This document shows, piece after piece, positions 53,775 through 64,000 of a stretch of 64,000 nt of DNA. A program made the translations under genes and the position numbers. Position 1 is the first letter of the stretch. Each line of letters starts with the position of its first letter. The stretch is from assembly GCA_035578175.1 (NCBI GenBank), contig JAQMRL010000022.1, positions 4,819,501 through 4,883,500 of the forward strand, read 5' to 3'. Under the pieces are notes generated by a model that saw only the letters and a program-made list of their open reading frames with translations, was not told the DNA's origin and did not search any database. Origin of the DNA: Catonia carolina (Eukaryota > Arthropoda > Insecta > Hemiptera > Achilidae).

Positions 53775-55125
53775 ACATATTTTATGGCTTTCGGCAAAGT
53801 ATGTGCAGTTGTGTAGTGTGTTTACCATTTAATGATATTAGATAATAGGTTACTTTCATTTTAAGTTTTATGTTCTGTTTCTTTAACGCTGAGCAAACCT
53901 TTTTTTTAGATAATTTCAAAGTTCATTAGCACCCTGGTTAACGACTGCTGTGTCATGGAATATAATTGTTCTGTTATTGTTTTTAGTTAGACTAGTAAAT
54001 AAAAGTTTTTTTCTCAATATTACAATATACATTTAAGGTAGTAATTTTTAAAACTTTTATTGCTATTAAAATAGTAATTATTATTATTGATATTTAAATA
54101 TATTTAATAGTATTTACTATTTATATTCAATCTTTTTTAATAAAAAAAATTGTTTTACGTAATTCTTGTACCCTTTTTAGATGTTATAATAGGACGTATT
54201 TTTTTTAGTAGTTTTTTATGATTTTTTAAAAATAAATAAGTTTTTTGTACACTCGTATGCGTGGACAGAACTCTTCGGGTAGAAGAGTTTTTGCGTACAA
54301 ATATGTTTATTTAAAAATGTTGTTTATAGCTTAGTATAATAATAAGTTGTAATGTATATTTAACTAAATAAAACAATCGTTATATTTTCAGGCCCTAGCC
54401 TGAAATCGAACACGATTTAATTATTATACTCATTAATAATACTTTACAGTAATGAATGGAATATTTAAAAAATCCGATTAACAGACTTGTTCAAAAAATT
54501 TACAATTACGTATTTTGCATTTTTAATTTTTCATGCTTTACAAACTACAGACTATTTAAACGAAAAACTTTTTAAATATGCATCTGCTTACTTAGTAACA
54601 AAAACAGTATGATTAAATGAAATTGTAAAAATGTTTTTAGGCTAACCTATTTCTTTTGTTAGAAAAAGCAACGAGACAAAAGGGACTCATAAAAAATTAC
54701 ACCAGTGGTAAATCTGAACGGGATTGAAGAAGACCTGAAACAACGTCTATAAACGGCGGGAAGATAAATTTTCTGTTAAAAATTATTGATACTGACGTTC
54801 ATTAATCCCTATTGGTTTCCTTGAAAGCAATTACGTTTTTATATATATAGCATTAACTGTAAATACAATTTTTAAAATAAGTAACAAGAAAAACATTAAA
54901 AATGTTTGGAAGTTTTAACCTATCGGGTTGATTTTAAAGCAATAAATGTTGTATTCTGTTATAAATATTAGTCATTTTCGGTATTAAATAGAAAGATATA
55001 ATTAAACTTGATTTATGTATTCAAAAAATGTAATTATTTCTTTACAAATCACAATAGCGTGTACGCCAGTTTTGTGAATTTCTTCAGACACTAAAAACTG
55101 AAATAATATTATATTAAAAATAAGT
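53775..55125. other. AT-rich non-coding DNA with one foldback
   Basis: No gene is supported. An inverted structure at 54244-54301 has an inner perfect hairpin (AACTCTTC GGGTA GAAGAGTT) and outer arms TTTGTAC/GTACAAA. Confidence 0.4.
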
Positions 55126-55130
55126 TAAAT

Positions 55131-55168
55131 TTTTACTTTCTCTTTCCCCTTATGCAATAGAGGAAAAA
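55131..55168 (+). mobile_element. TF1 copy E, left end
   Basis: TTTTTACTTTCTCTTTCCCC followed by TTATGCAATAGAGGAAA resembles the first bases of TF1. The rest of the copy resumes at about 55360 after a LINE fragment. Confidence 0.45.
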
Positions 55169-55184
55169 TTTGTTTACTTCTTCT

Positions 55185-55358
55185 TTACTTCATGTGTTAG
55201 GCAGTACTGCCGGTCCGGAAACTGCCGTCCCCTCGGACGACCAACCCCCTCCGACCATTCGGCTTATAATTCATTGCTAATCTAGGCAAAGGGTCTCCCT
55301 TCATGCGTTCTAGATAACTACTCCAGTTGATTCTATGATCACTGATCTTCTTCTCATA
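55185..55358 (-). pseudogene. RTE-like LINE 3' end fragment
   Basis: The minus strand reads SDHRINWSSYLERMKGDPLP then RLAMNYKPNGRRGLVVRGDG and SFRTGSTA-stop. This is the W...LERM.GDRLP...YKP.GRR...GTGS-stop end of RTE-like ORFs. It is unusually GC-rich for the window and nearly frame-intact. It lies between two parts of TF1 copy E. Confidence 0.65.
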
Positions 55359-55359
55359 T

Positions 55360-55910
55360 TTTCAAAACGGTGTTTTCACCGAAATACACATATGCAAGTA
55401 CATTGAGCCCAAAAAATATGATTTTACCGATTGATCTTTGTGCGTGTGTTAGAAAAATTGCTCAAAAATGGGAATTGTACGAAGTTGAAACTTGGAACTT
55501 AGGTTATATGCCATAAGAGAACACAATACAAACGTTTTTATTAAAACCTGTCATCCAGAAGTAGTAGTTAATTCCGAAGATTTTTAATTTGTTTGCTATT
55601 TTCTCAAAAAACTGGTCATCCGAATTTATTTACATTGCTCATTTAGTACAGTTTTGTGTTCTACGAGATGATTTATAGGCATGTCTGCTGTAATTTGTCG
55701 AAGACTGTGCTCTGTGGTTTTTCGAGATTGCTGCCTCATGTGCATTTTAAAGCAAAAGTATGTATTGTTAAACTTATGAAATAGTAAAACAACCTACAAC
55801 CTTCTTTAAGTGTTTTTTATACAGAACTTAGTTAAGCGTCAAATAATATTTTTGCTTATATGGGTCATCAATTTAGCGTCATTCACTTCTCAATAAAATA
55901 CTCCATTATT
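55360..55910 (+). mobile_element. TF1 copy E, main part (decayed)
   Basis: TF1 landmarks in order: GTTTTCACCG, a GTGCGTGTG microsatellite seed, GAAGTTGAAACTTGGAACTT, TCATTTAGTACAGTTTTGTG, GGCATGTCTGCTGTAATTTG and CATGTGCATTTTAAAGCAAA. The second module and right end are lost after about 55910. This is the most diverged copy. Confidence 0.6.
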
Positions 55911-55914
55911 TTTT

Positions 55915-56955
55915 AAATTATTCAGATTAAATACAGAATTTCGTTACACTATTTCACATCATATTTTTTAATAAGTAACAACACAAAACAAATTTTTAAA
56001 ATATTTTGTTGAATATTTCGAAAGTAAATCTTACTGATTTCAATTTTAAAATATTGTGCTCTTTTATTATCAGTGTCAAATAAGAAGCCTTGATGCATGT
56101 CTTCCAAAAACAAAGTTTTTCTTTGAATTCTTATTCCATAGTTGTTATTTAAGTTATTTGGTATGAATTAAACCCATCCGTTGACTTAAAGAAAAATATT
56201 GAGTAATATGAATTTTGGAAAATTTTGAATGGCCATTTGTCGAGCGAGATCGTTTGGATGATTTTGTAATTTATCAAAGAATCTTTGATAAAGTTGTCGT
56301 GCAACGTCTTTTACGTACTATGAATTTGATATTATTCTTGTTGTTATTACTGTTGGAAGATAAATATAAAGTAGTTTATTTTAATACATGTTTAATAAGT
56401 TTCGTGATAAAACAGTGCGTGCAGTTAAAAATGATGAATTACCTCATCTTTACTCACAGCGTTGGTAGGTCTACAAACAATATTTTTACTAACCAGGTTT
56501 GTTGAATCGGGATGTTCAAATTATTAAACAGCGGTCAACAGACACAAACGTGTATATTGATCATGCGTACCTGCTCAATAATTGCTCAATAATGCTCAAT
56601 AATTAGTACATAATAAAATGGTCTAATGAATACATAAACTAACCTCTAAACTTTGTAAAAAAAATTTATTCATAGCTAACCGTAGGTAATAAATTTTCAT
56701 TGCAGAGCGTAGTGTCATACTATCTCCTTTCCTGAATATTTTTTATCTCTGATATTCTAATTAACGGCAAAGTATTATTTGCTGTTTACCTCGATGACCC
56801 GCAGTTCTGATATGGTGAAAATATGTTTAAAAGTAATTTAAATTAATACGAGTTCAAATAAAAAATTAGAACTATAGCACTGGCGGATTAAGGTAAACCA
56901 CTAGAAACCGTTTACGTAATTTCAGTCTCCGATCATAAATACGTTACACGTACAA
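55915..56955. other. AT-rich non-coding DNA
   Basis: ORF 56215-56505 (+) has no recognisable family features. A hAT-like end (CACTGGCGGATTAAGG) occurs at about 56879, but no partner end was found. Confidence 0.35.
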
Positions 56956-56959
56956 CACA

Positions 56960-57290
56960 TCAGATCAGTAATATCCCAAGAAACATACCTCACATTATGA
57001 TTGAAGACTTACATTGTGCACCCACCTTAAAAACAAACGACTACAACTTAGCAACAACCTTAAACGATTCTACTGCTGTGTAAAAAACCTATTATTGTGC
57101 AAACCAACACTGCGTATCATTAAGAATTAGTCATTCCGGATACTCAGAACAGCAAAAAAGGTAAAGAATTTAAGCCTTTAAATCAAATTTTCTGAAAGTT
57201 ACAACTAGGGCTCTGTTTTATCCGTTAAACGCAAAATTAATTCATAACGGAAGATGCCTCTTGTAAAGAGTATAGCCAAAAACGAACACT
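56960..57290 (+). pseudogene. Jockey-type LINE ORF2 C-terminal relic
   Basis: The plus frame reads HYD-stop-RLTLCTHLKNKRLQLS, NNLKRFYCCVKN, then TLRIIKN-stop. It aligns with LNRRLTWKHHLRTKRLELNR...LHFCCINLRSKL...FLIYKT of the 18186-18663 fragment. Later codons are too decayed to follow. Confidence 0.55.
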
Positions 57291-57294
57291 CAGC

Positions 57295-58005
57295 TATTTG
57301 ACAAATGTCACAGACATTCAAAGAATTTGTTAAAAATGTATTACTGCGATAATTTTCAGATTTACGATGCTTTCTAAAATTATGGAGTTGAGGACTATTA
57401 CGTTAACAGCTTTAACATCATCAACTACATACATTTCTTAATTACTTTTAATCACATCAAAACTACATTTATGCTCTTTTAAATTAAAGTTTCTGAAATT
57501 CTTTTGTATGGATGTTTTTGATGGGAGTTTATCATTATAAGGCTTCTCCCTAACGATGTAAAGAATAACGTGATAGCATTAAACGTCACAATGCTAGACG
57601 TAAGCTTAAAAATAAAAAAAAAATACGTAGCAATTTTTTAGAACTAGAGTAAAACAGTGAAGAAGTAAGGAATAGGAAAATTCTAGAAATGTATACAAAA
57701 TGCCATGGATATTTGATTGGTTAGGTCATAAAACGGTACATAAAATAATTTGTTTTGAACATGAAACATGAATTGAACACAACGAAAATCGGTGTTGCCT
57801 TATTTGAATAAAGTCAAAAGTTTTGATATAGGTAAAGGTGATTTTTAGGGGATATGCTCGATGAGCTTAAATACGCTTATTAGATATGGAACATGGGATT
57901 ATGGGTGATAGAGGTTTTGTCTGTCTTACAGGGCATTTCATACATAATACAATTCGGCTCATGTCCCCATAAATGTATATAAATATACTCAATAGTCTTC
58001 ACCAT
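57295..58005. other. AT-rich non-coding DNA
   Basis: No supported feature. Confidence 0.4.
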
Positions 58006-58009
58006 TTTA

Positions 58010-58090
58010 CCGTCTCAATGGCTCAGTGGTTACAACACTGGACTGATTTTTATCTGCGCCAAGGGTGTAGATATTGCTATATTTATGTTC
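58010..58090 (+). repeat. tRNA-derived SINE head
   Basis: CAATGGCTCAGTGGTTACAA is a good polymerase III A box. About 35 nt later AAGGGTGTAGATATTGC sits where a B box would be, with several changes from GGGTTCAAATC. It is probably a decayed SINE. Confidence 0.45.
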
Positions 58091-58094
58091 TAAT

Positions 58095-59475
58095 CTATTG
58101 ATGTTTTACCATAACCAATCTTAGTAACAAAAACAAGGCAGTTGGTGCGACTTTATGTTAACATAAAAGAAAAATTTTCCCAATAGAAGATATCACATAA
58201 AAACTCTTCCAAAGTTTCATAATTTTGTCTAACAAGACATAGAAAGTAGAATAAGAGATATAACATTTCTGTTCCCTAATTTTAATAATTAATAATCTGT
58301 GACCAAATCCAGAACTCAAATTCATGTACTTTCTAGAATGTAGGAATTCAAAAAATCTCTGTATCAGACTATATTAGTAACTAGAAGATACTTATAAACG
58401 GATATTTATTATTTTACGTATTTGTTAACATGATAAACTGAAAATATTTAATGTACCTATTAAACAAAATTTCCAAATTAAGGACAAAGATTTCAATTTA
58501 TATGATATAATATTACTAATATTTTTATAGTAATTAAAATATTAAAAGAACAGTTCAATTTTTCTTCATTTCGAGAAGGTACAGTTATATTGAAAACTGG
58601 TAACGCGAAAATTAGCAAATAAATTAAGTACGGATTTTAATTACTGTTTTAATTTAAATTTTAAATGAGATATTTCTAATTTACTAAAAAGTCTCTGTTG
58701 GTCTACTTACCTTTTTAGATATCTAGACCTATTTATTTTGTAGAGAAATTTGGTTTCAATATTTCTCAGTGGCTTAATTTGAATAAGCCAATCCTTCTGG
58801 TTATACATAACAAAAAACACAAATTTTGCGCTAGAATATTGTTTTCTCTCCTTTAAATTATATGTCTCCTTTTGTTTTCTTTTATAGCCGTGTTTAGTAG
58901 AATTGTTTTACTTCCTAACGTTATTCGTAATGAAACAAGATCTCATTTTGTCGTAATGTAAAATACCCAAATCTAATTTGACTTTTATTATTTTCCTCGC
59001 AAATAAAAATCTTATTTACAAAATGGAATTGAACATCTTTTACTGAATCTTTATTATCATTTATTAACAAAGCACAATATGTAATATTCAACGTAGATAA
59101 AGTTTTTAAATACATTTTATAATAGACTGTTTGTTTTATACTTTTGCGTATAATATATTTTATCTTTTGTTCCTTTATTATTTCATTAAAAAAATAAAAA
59201 GAGATAAACATAACTTTTTTGAAGCAAAAGAATGCCGATATCTACCGACAAACATTCATTCAAATCATACAATGTCTTTAAATTTTATTTTTATAAAATA
59301 GTGAATAAATTGTTGTCAGATTGTGGCGATTGATAAAGTACAAATTTATTCATGCAGAAATTAAAACTGTGTCAAAGTGTAGTCAATAATACTTTTTATT
59401 TTTATTGGTATTGATAGGTACTAATACCATGTGTGAAGTCACCAATGGCAGTCTTAAGCTGAAACCCTAATAACA
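58095..59475. other. AT-rich non-coding DNA
   Basis: ORF 58921-59211 (-) is AT-rich with no family features and is not called. Confidence 0.4.
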
Positions 59476-59479
59476 GGTC

Positions 59480-59548
59480 CCTCTTCTTCTTAACGTGCCT
59501 GTCCGGTTCGAACGTTGGCTACCATCATAGCTATCTTGGTCCCACAGG
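59480..59548 (-). pseudogene. RTE-like LINE extreme C-terminal relic
   Basis: The minus strand reads KIAMMVANVRTGQAR-stop-EEEGP, the typical last residues of RTE-like ORFs (compare TVANVFRKKAEEKEN at 52385-52740). Nothing further upstream is readable. Confidence 0.45.
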
Positions 59549-59549
59549 T

Positions 59550-60680
59550 CCCTATTCCAGCGTATATTTAGTATCGTTTTGTAGACCATGTTCGTGGTAG
59601 GAAATATGTTTGTGTTAGAGGATTAGTTTCCCGATTAATTTAGAGCGGTACCAAAAATACAATTTCTTTATCGTTTCGTCAACTGTCTTTCAGTTAAAGT
59701 CTTTTTGGTGTGTGGCAATAGTGATTTATGGAAGGCCATTAGAAAGCAGTCATGAGATCTCATTTTGAAAAATTTTATAATTAAAAGAAACTAACGTCGA
59801 TGTAAAAGACTGTAACGATCTTTTGCAGACACTTCAGTTCAGCTGGCTTTAGGTGTGCTTTTCCAAGTCAATCGTCAGTCTTATGTGGTTTCCAGATAAA
59901 TAACAGAGTCTTTAGGAGATCGGTTGATTTTTAAACAAAAGAAACAAACAAAAATAAACAAAGATTTTACAAGCTCAAACTTTCTGTCTTGCTTTCTTCG
60001 ACCTCCGGTGTTACTTTGTTAAAGTATTTATAACCTGAAAATTGAATAAGATTTTCTATTGTCTTTAGTATCAATACCTCATTAGTTGGTGTCATGTAAA
60101 TTCATTTTTTAAATAAAACAATCCGTTTTCTTCGTCTCTCGTATTACTATTGAGAATTTTAAGTTATAAGCCTAAAATATGATAGATCAAAAGTGATAGG
60201 CCTTTAATTACCAAAACTTAAAACGGTTATTACTATAAACGGGAGTTAACTGTCTTATATTTAAATATTGGAGAGTAAATCTTTCATTAAATTAAATTCA
60301 CGAAAAAAACTGATTTAAATCAATTAGAGAATGTTTGCGAGAAGGATCACAGACCATAAATAAATATTATTTAAAATACATATTTAAAGCCTGATATCGC
60401 CATAAAATCGTTGTGTTTTAGGAATATCATTTGTTTTGTATATTTCACTCTGAAGTAATTGATTTTAAAAGTCAGAGGGGCGATTTTTCAGTTGTTTTAC
60501 ACACCAATGGAGCGAACCAAATTAAATTTATGAACGGATCATTCAATTAATTAAGTAATAAACAATATTTTTGGCATCAAATGTTTTCCTTTAATAATAA
60601 ATGGGGTGTGTAACAAAACAATGTAAATTAATTCTGTAAAATTATATTTGGATAATAGGCAGTTTTTCAATAACCAGTAG
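59550..60680. other. AT-rich non-coding DNA
   Basis: No supported feature. Confidence 0.4.
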
Positions 60681-60684
60681 GGGT

Positions 60685-60745
60685 CAAGTTAGCTTAGTGG
60701 TCAAGTCGGTTTAGTCACAGCTAACTATTTAAAGGAAGTTTATGT
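60685..60745 (+). repeat. Possible tRNA-like A box (SINE relic)
   Basis: GTTAGCTTAGTGGTCAAG resembles a tRNA D-arm/A box. No B box follows. Confidence 0.22.
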
Positions 60746-60749
60746 TTTA

Positions 60750-61538
60750 TTCTTCTTAATTACGAATATTTTCCAAAACATTTGTAATACTAGTTTCTTT
60801 GGCCACGTCAGGTTAACCATACTAGCAATAGCTTACTTAACGTAAATTAAATAACTTATTATAAGCTACCAAAATCAAAACGTCCTTTCTCATTTAGGAA
60901 CTTATGATTATAAACTCGTTATAAGAAAGTTATTGAAATTGGCAAATTTTGCTATAAAAATATTATTTAAAAATTTATTCAGAATTGTCTATTATTAGTA
61001 AATGAAACGCTTAGTTTAATGATAATTATCTCACTGATTAACGTTGGACAATATAATAATGTAAAGAACAACCATTGTATGAGACTAATATCTAATAATT
61101 ATGCCACAGGTGTTGTAAGTGTGTTAAAATTCTCTTCACAGAACAAGGGTTAAGTCTTAACCTTGTTAAAGTTCATTAGTAAACAAGGTAACTGCGTTGA
61201 AAAGTTCTAAAACTTGGAAGCCCTCGACATTAAATGCTTCAATGTAGTAAGGCTTAAAAGTTATCAGACAATCTTGGTGAGGAGTTCACTTTAGTTTTTG
61301 AATATTAAATCAATGAAAGTAAAATTTACTTTAACATAAATTTAAACGATTGTAAAAATCTATGTCACTTTTATCTCTTTTGAGATTAAAAGTAACATTA
61401 ATTTTTTACTGAAAAATTGAAATGCATCCTAATACATTTTTTATTAAAAATTGAATAATACACTGCGACCGCACATTCTATTAATTTTGAATATTTTTGA
61501 GATTAATAACAAAAGTAAATAACAAAATTAAATAATAA
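60750..61538. other. AT-rich non-coding DNA
   Basis: No supported feature. Confidence 0.4.
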
Positions 61539-61542
61539 AATC

Positions 61543-62343
61543 GACTTCCACACCTACCAGCTAAAACAGTGCCGTGCATTCCGGGTTGTTCTACGTCACG
61601 TCCACTACTCAGTTGACGTCAATGACGTGATACAAGAACTGGCTACGCATAACCATGCCGTACAGAACATCTCGAACATACGGCACAGAATTACAAAGGA
61701 ACCTCTTTCGCTTTTTTTTGTAGATTTAGAACCGGCTTCTAATAACAAAGATATTTATAAAATAGAATTGTTGCAAAACGCCAAAATAAAATTTGAGCCA
61801 CCCTACCAAAAAAACGATGTTATTCAATGTAAGCGATGTCAACGGTACGGGCATTCAAGAGCGTACTGCAACAGACCATTTCGTTGTGTGAAGTGCGGTG
61901 ATAATCATGACACTACTATTTGTGGTAAACAGAAGGACGCCCCACCATTATGCGCTTTGTGTGGAGGAGACCATCCCTCTAACTACAAAGGTTGCGAAAT
62001 ATACAAACAGATTAAACAACGAAAATTTCCACCTTTACGCGAAAGAACAGTTACACCACCGGAAACTCAGACGGTCAGCTCAAAATTTGTCACCCAAGTT
62101 GTTGCAAAAAACAGCGTACAGGAAACATTACATCAGACACCTAACGGTAACAGTATTTTAGACTATGCGAGAGCCGTAAAGGGCAATTCTACGCAACCAA
62201 TCCCAACCAATCCGTTGCAAACTGATCCGATTTCAAATCTACAACAATCATTTCTAGAACTACGGAACGTAATACAAAAACAAACAGAACAAATTGCGAC
62301 ACTATTAAATTTACTTACAATCGTTGTTTCGAAATTGAATTAA
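61543..62343 (+). pseudogene. Jockey ORF1 (Gag-like), N-terminally truncated
   Basis: The frame begins FHTYQLKQCRAFRVVLRHVH, equivalent to residue 148 onward of the intact ORF1 at 50409-51758, and continues without stops to TAA. It holds LSLFFVDLEP and three knuckles: CKRCQRYGHSRAYC, CVKCGDNHDTTIC and CALCGGDHPSNYKGC. The tail is Gln/Thr-rich and ends TIVVSKLN. A GTG-initiated sub-frame from 61627 is only part of this. The N-terminal third is missing, so the protein is probably not made in functional form. The stop is one base before the ORF2 ATG. Confidence 0.85.
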
Positions 62344-62344
62344 A

Positions 62345-64000
62345 ATGGAGCAAGTATTAGTGTATAAAATTGCACTCTGGAACGCCAATGGCTTAAGTCA
62401 ACATATTCAAGAACTAATCACATTTTTAAACATACACAACATCGATGTCATGCTTTTATCAGAAACTCATTTCACTAACAGGAGTTACATCAGGTGCAAC
62501 GGTTATTCTCTATACTTTACTAATCATCCTGATGGTACGGCGCATGGAGGCTCCGCTATATTAATAAAAAATAATATTAAACATTACGAACTTCAAAAAT
62601 TCGAAACACCTTATCTACAAGCAACAAACATTGTCATTGAGGACGTGCGCGGACAAGTAACAATTTCAGCGCGATACTCCCCTCCGCGGCATCACATTAC
62701 GGCCGCTCAATTTGAAACTTTTTTTGAAAGTTTAGGTAACAAATTTATTGCGGGAGGTGATTACAATGCGAAAAATCAGGCTTGGGGTTCTCGTTTATGT
62801 AATCCAAGGGGTAGAACTCTGTTTAATGTTGTACAAAAACATAATTTAGGCTTGCTATCGACAGGTGAACCAACGTACTGGCCAACCGATCGACGCAGGA
62901 TTCCGGATCTCCACGACTTTTTTGTTACCAAAAATATAAGTCAAAATTCTATTCGAGTAAAATCGGTCCTGGATTTGTCCTCAGATCACACTCCTATAAT
63001 CGCCAGCGTTGGTTGTAAACTACAAGAAAAGAAGAAACTCCCCGTTCTGTGTAACAAAAACACAGATTGGGTCTCCTTTAAGCGTCTGGTTACCGAAAAT
63101 ATAATTCTGAATGTGTCGTTAAAATCACAAGACGAGATTGAGGAAGCGGTTGAGCATTTTAATAAGGTAGTGCAAAATGCCGCATGGAAATCAACTACAG
63201 ATGCTGACAAAAACACTCATGGCAACAGTTGTCCTGCTACCATTCGAGAATTGATAAACTACAAACGAAGATTACGTCAAATTTGGCAGCATAGCAGACA
63301 CCCAGATGACAAAACAAGATTCAATCGTGCAGCACAACATCTAAAGTACACGCTTCTAGAACTGCGTAATCATTATTTCCAAGACAGGTTGGTTCAATTA
63401 TCTCCAACGGCAGCTACCGACTATTCATTATGGAAAGCTACAAGATACATAAAACGATCAAAGAAACAAATTCCACCTCTTCGTCTATCGGATGGAAATT
63501 GGGCTAGGACCACAAAAGAAAAAGTGGAAGCGTTTGCGGAATATCTGTCCACTGTCTTCCGTCCACACGACGATGATATCGATCGAAAATTGGAAGAAGA
63601 CATTTTGGAACATCTTGAAGCCCCATTTCAGCTATCACCTCCTATCAAATCTTTTACTCCAGCTGAAGTGATAACTACAATCCAAACGCGCCTGAGTTCC
63701 AAAAAAGCCCCTGGCTATGACCTAATTACCGGTGAGGTGCTAAAGCAACTCCCAAGGAAGGGAATTTTACTCCTGACATTCATTTTCAACGCAATTCTAA
63801 GGACGGGTTGCTTTCCATCTCAATGGAAAGTTGCCCAAATAGTCATGATTCTCAAACCTGGAAAGGAACCTACCGAAATTACGTCATATAGACCGATCAG
63901 TCTTCTATCCGTGACATCAAAAGTTTTTGAAAAATTACTACTTGATCGTTTAAAACCTTTTTTGGAAGAAAGTGTTTACCCGGATCATCAATTCGGTTTC
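62345..64000 (+). CDS. Jockey ORF2: endonuclease-reverse transcriptase (partial, runs off window)
   Basis: 552 codons are open from ATG 62345 to the last base. The endonuclease shows WNANGL (12-17), E40 in LLSETH, D139/N141 in GGDYNAKN and D214/H215 in SSDHTP. One departure is PDLHDFFV (187-194), where both other elements have PDILDFFV. RT finger motifs are present: SSKKAPGYDLITGE, FPSQWKVAQIVMILKPGK, SYRPISLLS and DHQFGF. The FADD/YADD box lies outside the window. The arrangement TAA-A-ATG leaves a one-base gap from ORF1, fitting termination-reinitiation. Confidence 0.92.
   Translation, partial: MEQVLVYKIALWNANGLSQHIQELITFLNIHNIDVMLLSETHFTNRSYIRCNGYSLYFTNHPDGTAHGGSAILIKNNIKHYELQKFETPYLQATNIVIEDVRGQVTISARYSPPRHHITAAQFETFFESLGNKFIAGGDYNAKNQAWGSRLCNPRGRTLFNVVQKHNLGLLSTGEPTYWPTDRRRIPDLHDFFVTKNISQNSIRVKSVLDLSSDHTPIIASVGCKLQEKKKLPVLCNKNTDWVSFKRLVTENIILNVSLKSQDEIEEAVEHFNKVVQNAAWKSTTDADKNTHGNSCPATIRELINYKRRLRQIWQHSRHPDDKTRFNRAAQHLKYTLLELRNHYFQDRLVQLSPTAATDYSLWKATRYIKRSKKQIPPLRLSDGNWARTTKEKVEAFAEYLSTVFRPHDDDIDRKLEEDILEHLEAPFQLSPPIKSFTPAEVITTIQTRLSSKKAPGYDLITGEVLKQLPRKGILLLTFIFNAILRTGCFPSQWKVAQIVMILKPGKEPTEITSYRPISLLSVTSKVFEKLLLDRLKPFLEESVYPDHQFGF

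Larger units (their letters stand above)
61541..64000 (+). mobile_element. Third Jockey-type LINE, 5'-truncated, open at window end
   Basis: The copy starts abruptly inside ORF1 at about 61541 (AT-rich flank, then FHTYQLKQCRAFRVVL). It carries uninterrupted ORF1 and ORF2 frames up to the window edge. The ORF2 protein clearly differs in sequence from the other two elements, so this is a third subfamily. The 3' end lies beyond the window. Confidence 0.9.

Noticed and set aside
56215..56505. 96-residue plus-strand ORF
   Set aside because: Low-complexity leucine run and no homology I can recognise; likely a chance ORF.
56878..56895. hAT-like end CACTGGCGGATTAAGG
   Set aside because: No inverted partner or 8-bp duplication found nearby.
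58921..59211. 96-residue minus-strand ORF
   Set aside because: Lys/Ile/Asn-rich as expected for AT-rich DNA; no features.
1..64000. CRISPR arrays, operons, rRNA genes, telomeric repeats
   Set aside because: None seen; the content is eukaryotic and dominated by transposable elements, and no regular spaced repeats or TTAGG arrays occur.

Overview
The window looks like a repeat-rich, gene-poor stretch of an arthropod, most likely insect, nuclear genome. It is very AT-rich, and almost everything recognisable is transposable-element sequence of types common in insects: Jockey-type and RTE-like non-LTR retrotransposons (LINEs), mariner/IS630-type transposase relics, tRNA-derived SINEs, and small non-autonomous elements. 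The order cannot be fixed from sequence alone. No complete host gene is supported. Two weak host-exon candidates are reported: an acidic C-terminal exon at 16152-16238 on the minus strand, and a GC-richer possible promoter/first exon at 20884-21078 on the plus strand.

Layout. 1-8 kb: AT-rich DNA with SINE relics, a Jockey 3' fragment (2661-2815), an internally deleted IS630-type transposase (3215-3890), a decayed mariner (4911-5565), and a copy of a dispersed repeat of about 0.34 kb. 8-12 kb: two SINEs tail to tail, then a 5'-truncated Jockey LINE with an intact 897-residue ORF2 (8533-11886). 12-42 kb: mostly non-coding DNA with decayed LINE ends, several copies of a non-autonomous element of about 0.95 kb (called TF1 here), a piggyBac-like MITE, a Jockey copy with an inverted 5' part (34912-35600) and a CR1/L2-like fragment. 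42-47 kb: RTE-like LINE tails, one split by a TF1 insertion. 47.6-52.06 kb: a complete Jockey LINE (ORF1 and ORF2 intact, minus strand) bounded by perfect 12-bp target-site duplications. 52-61 kb: more LINE tails and a split TF1 copy. 61.5-64 kb: a third Jockey LINE with a 5'-truncated ORF1 and an open ORF2 that runs off the window.

How the parts work together. In each LINE, ORF1 encodes a Gag-like nucleic-acid-binding protein with three CCHC-type knuckles, and ORF2 encodes an apurinic-like endonuclease plus reverse transcriptase. Together they copy the element's RNA into nicked chromosomal DNA (target-primed reverse transcription). The many 3'-end-only fragments are the expected products of incomplete copying. 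SINEs probably borrow LINE machinery, and TF1, which has no ORF, must be mobilised by proteins encoded elsewhere. The best candidate for a currently mobile unit is the 47600-52061 LINE. The least explained unit is TF1.
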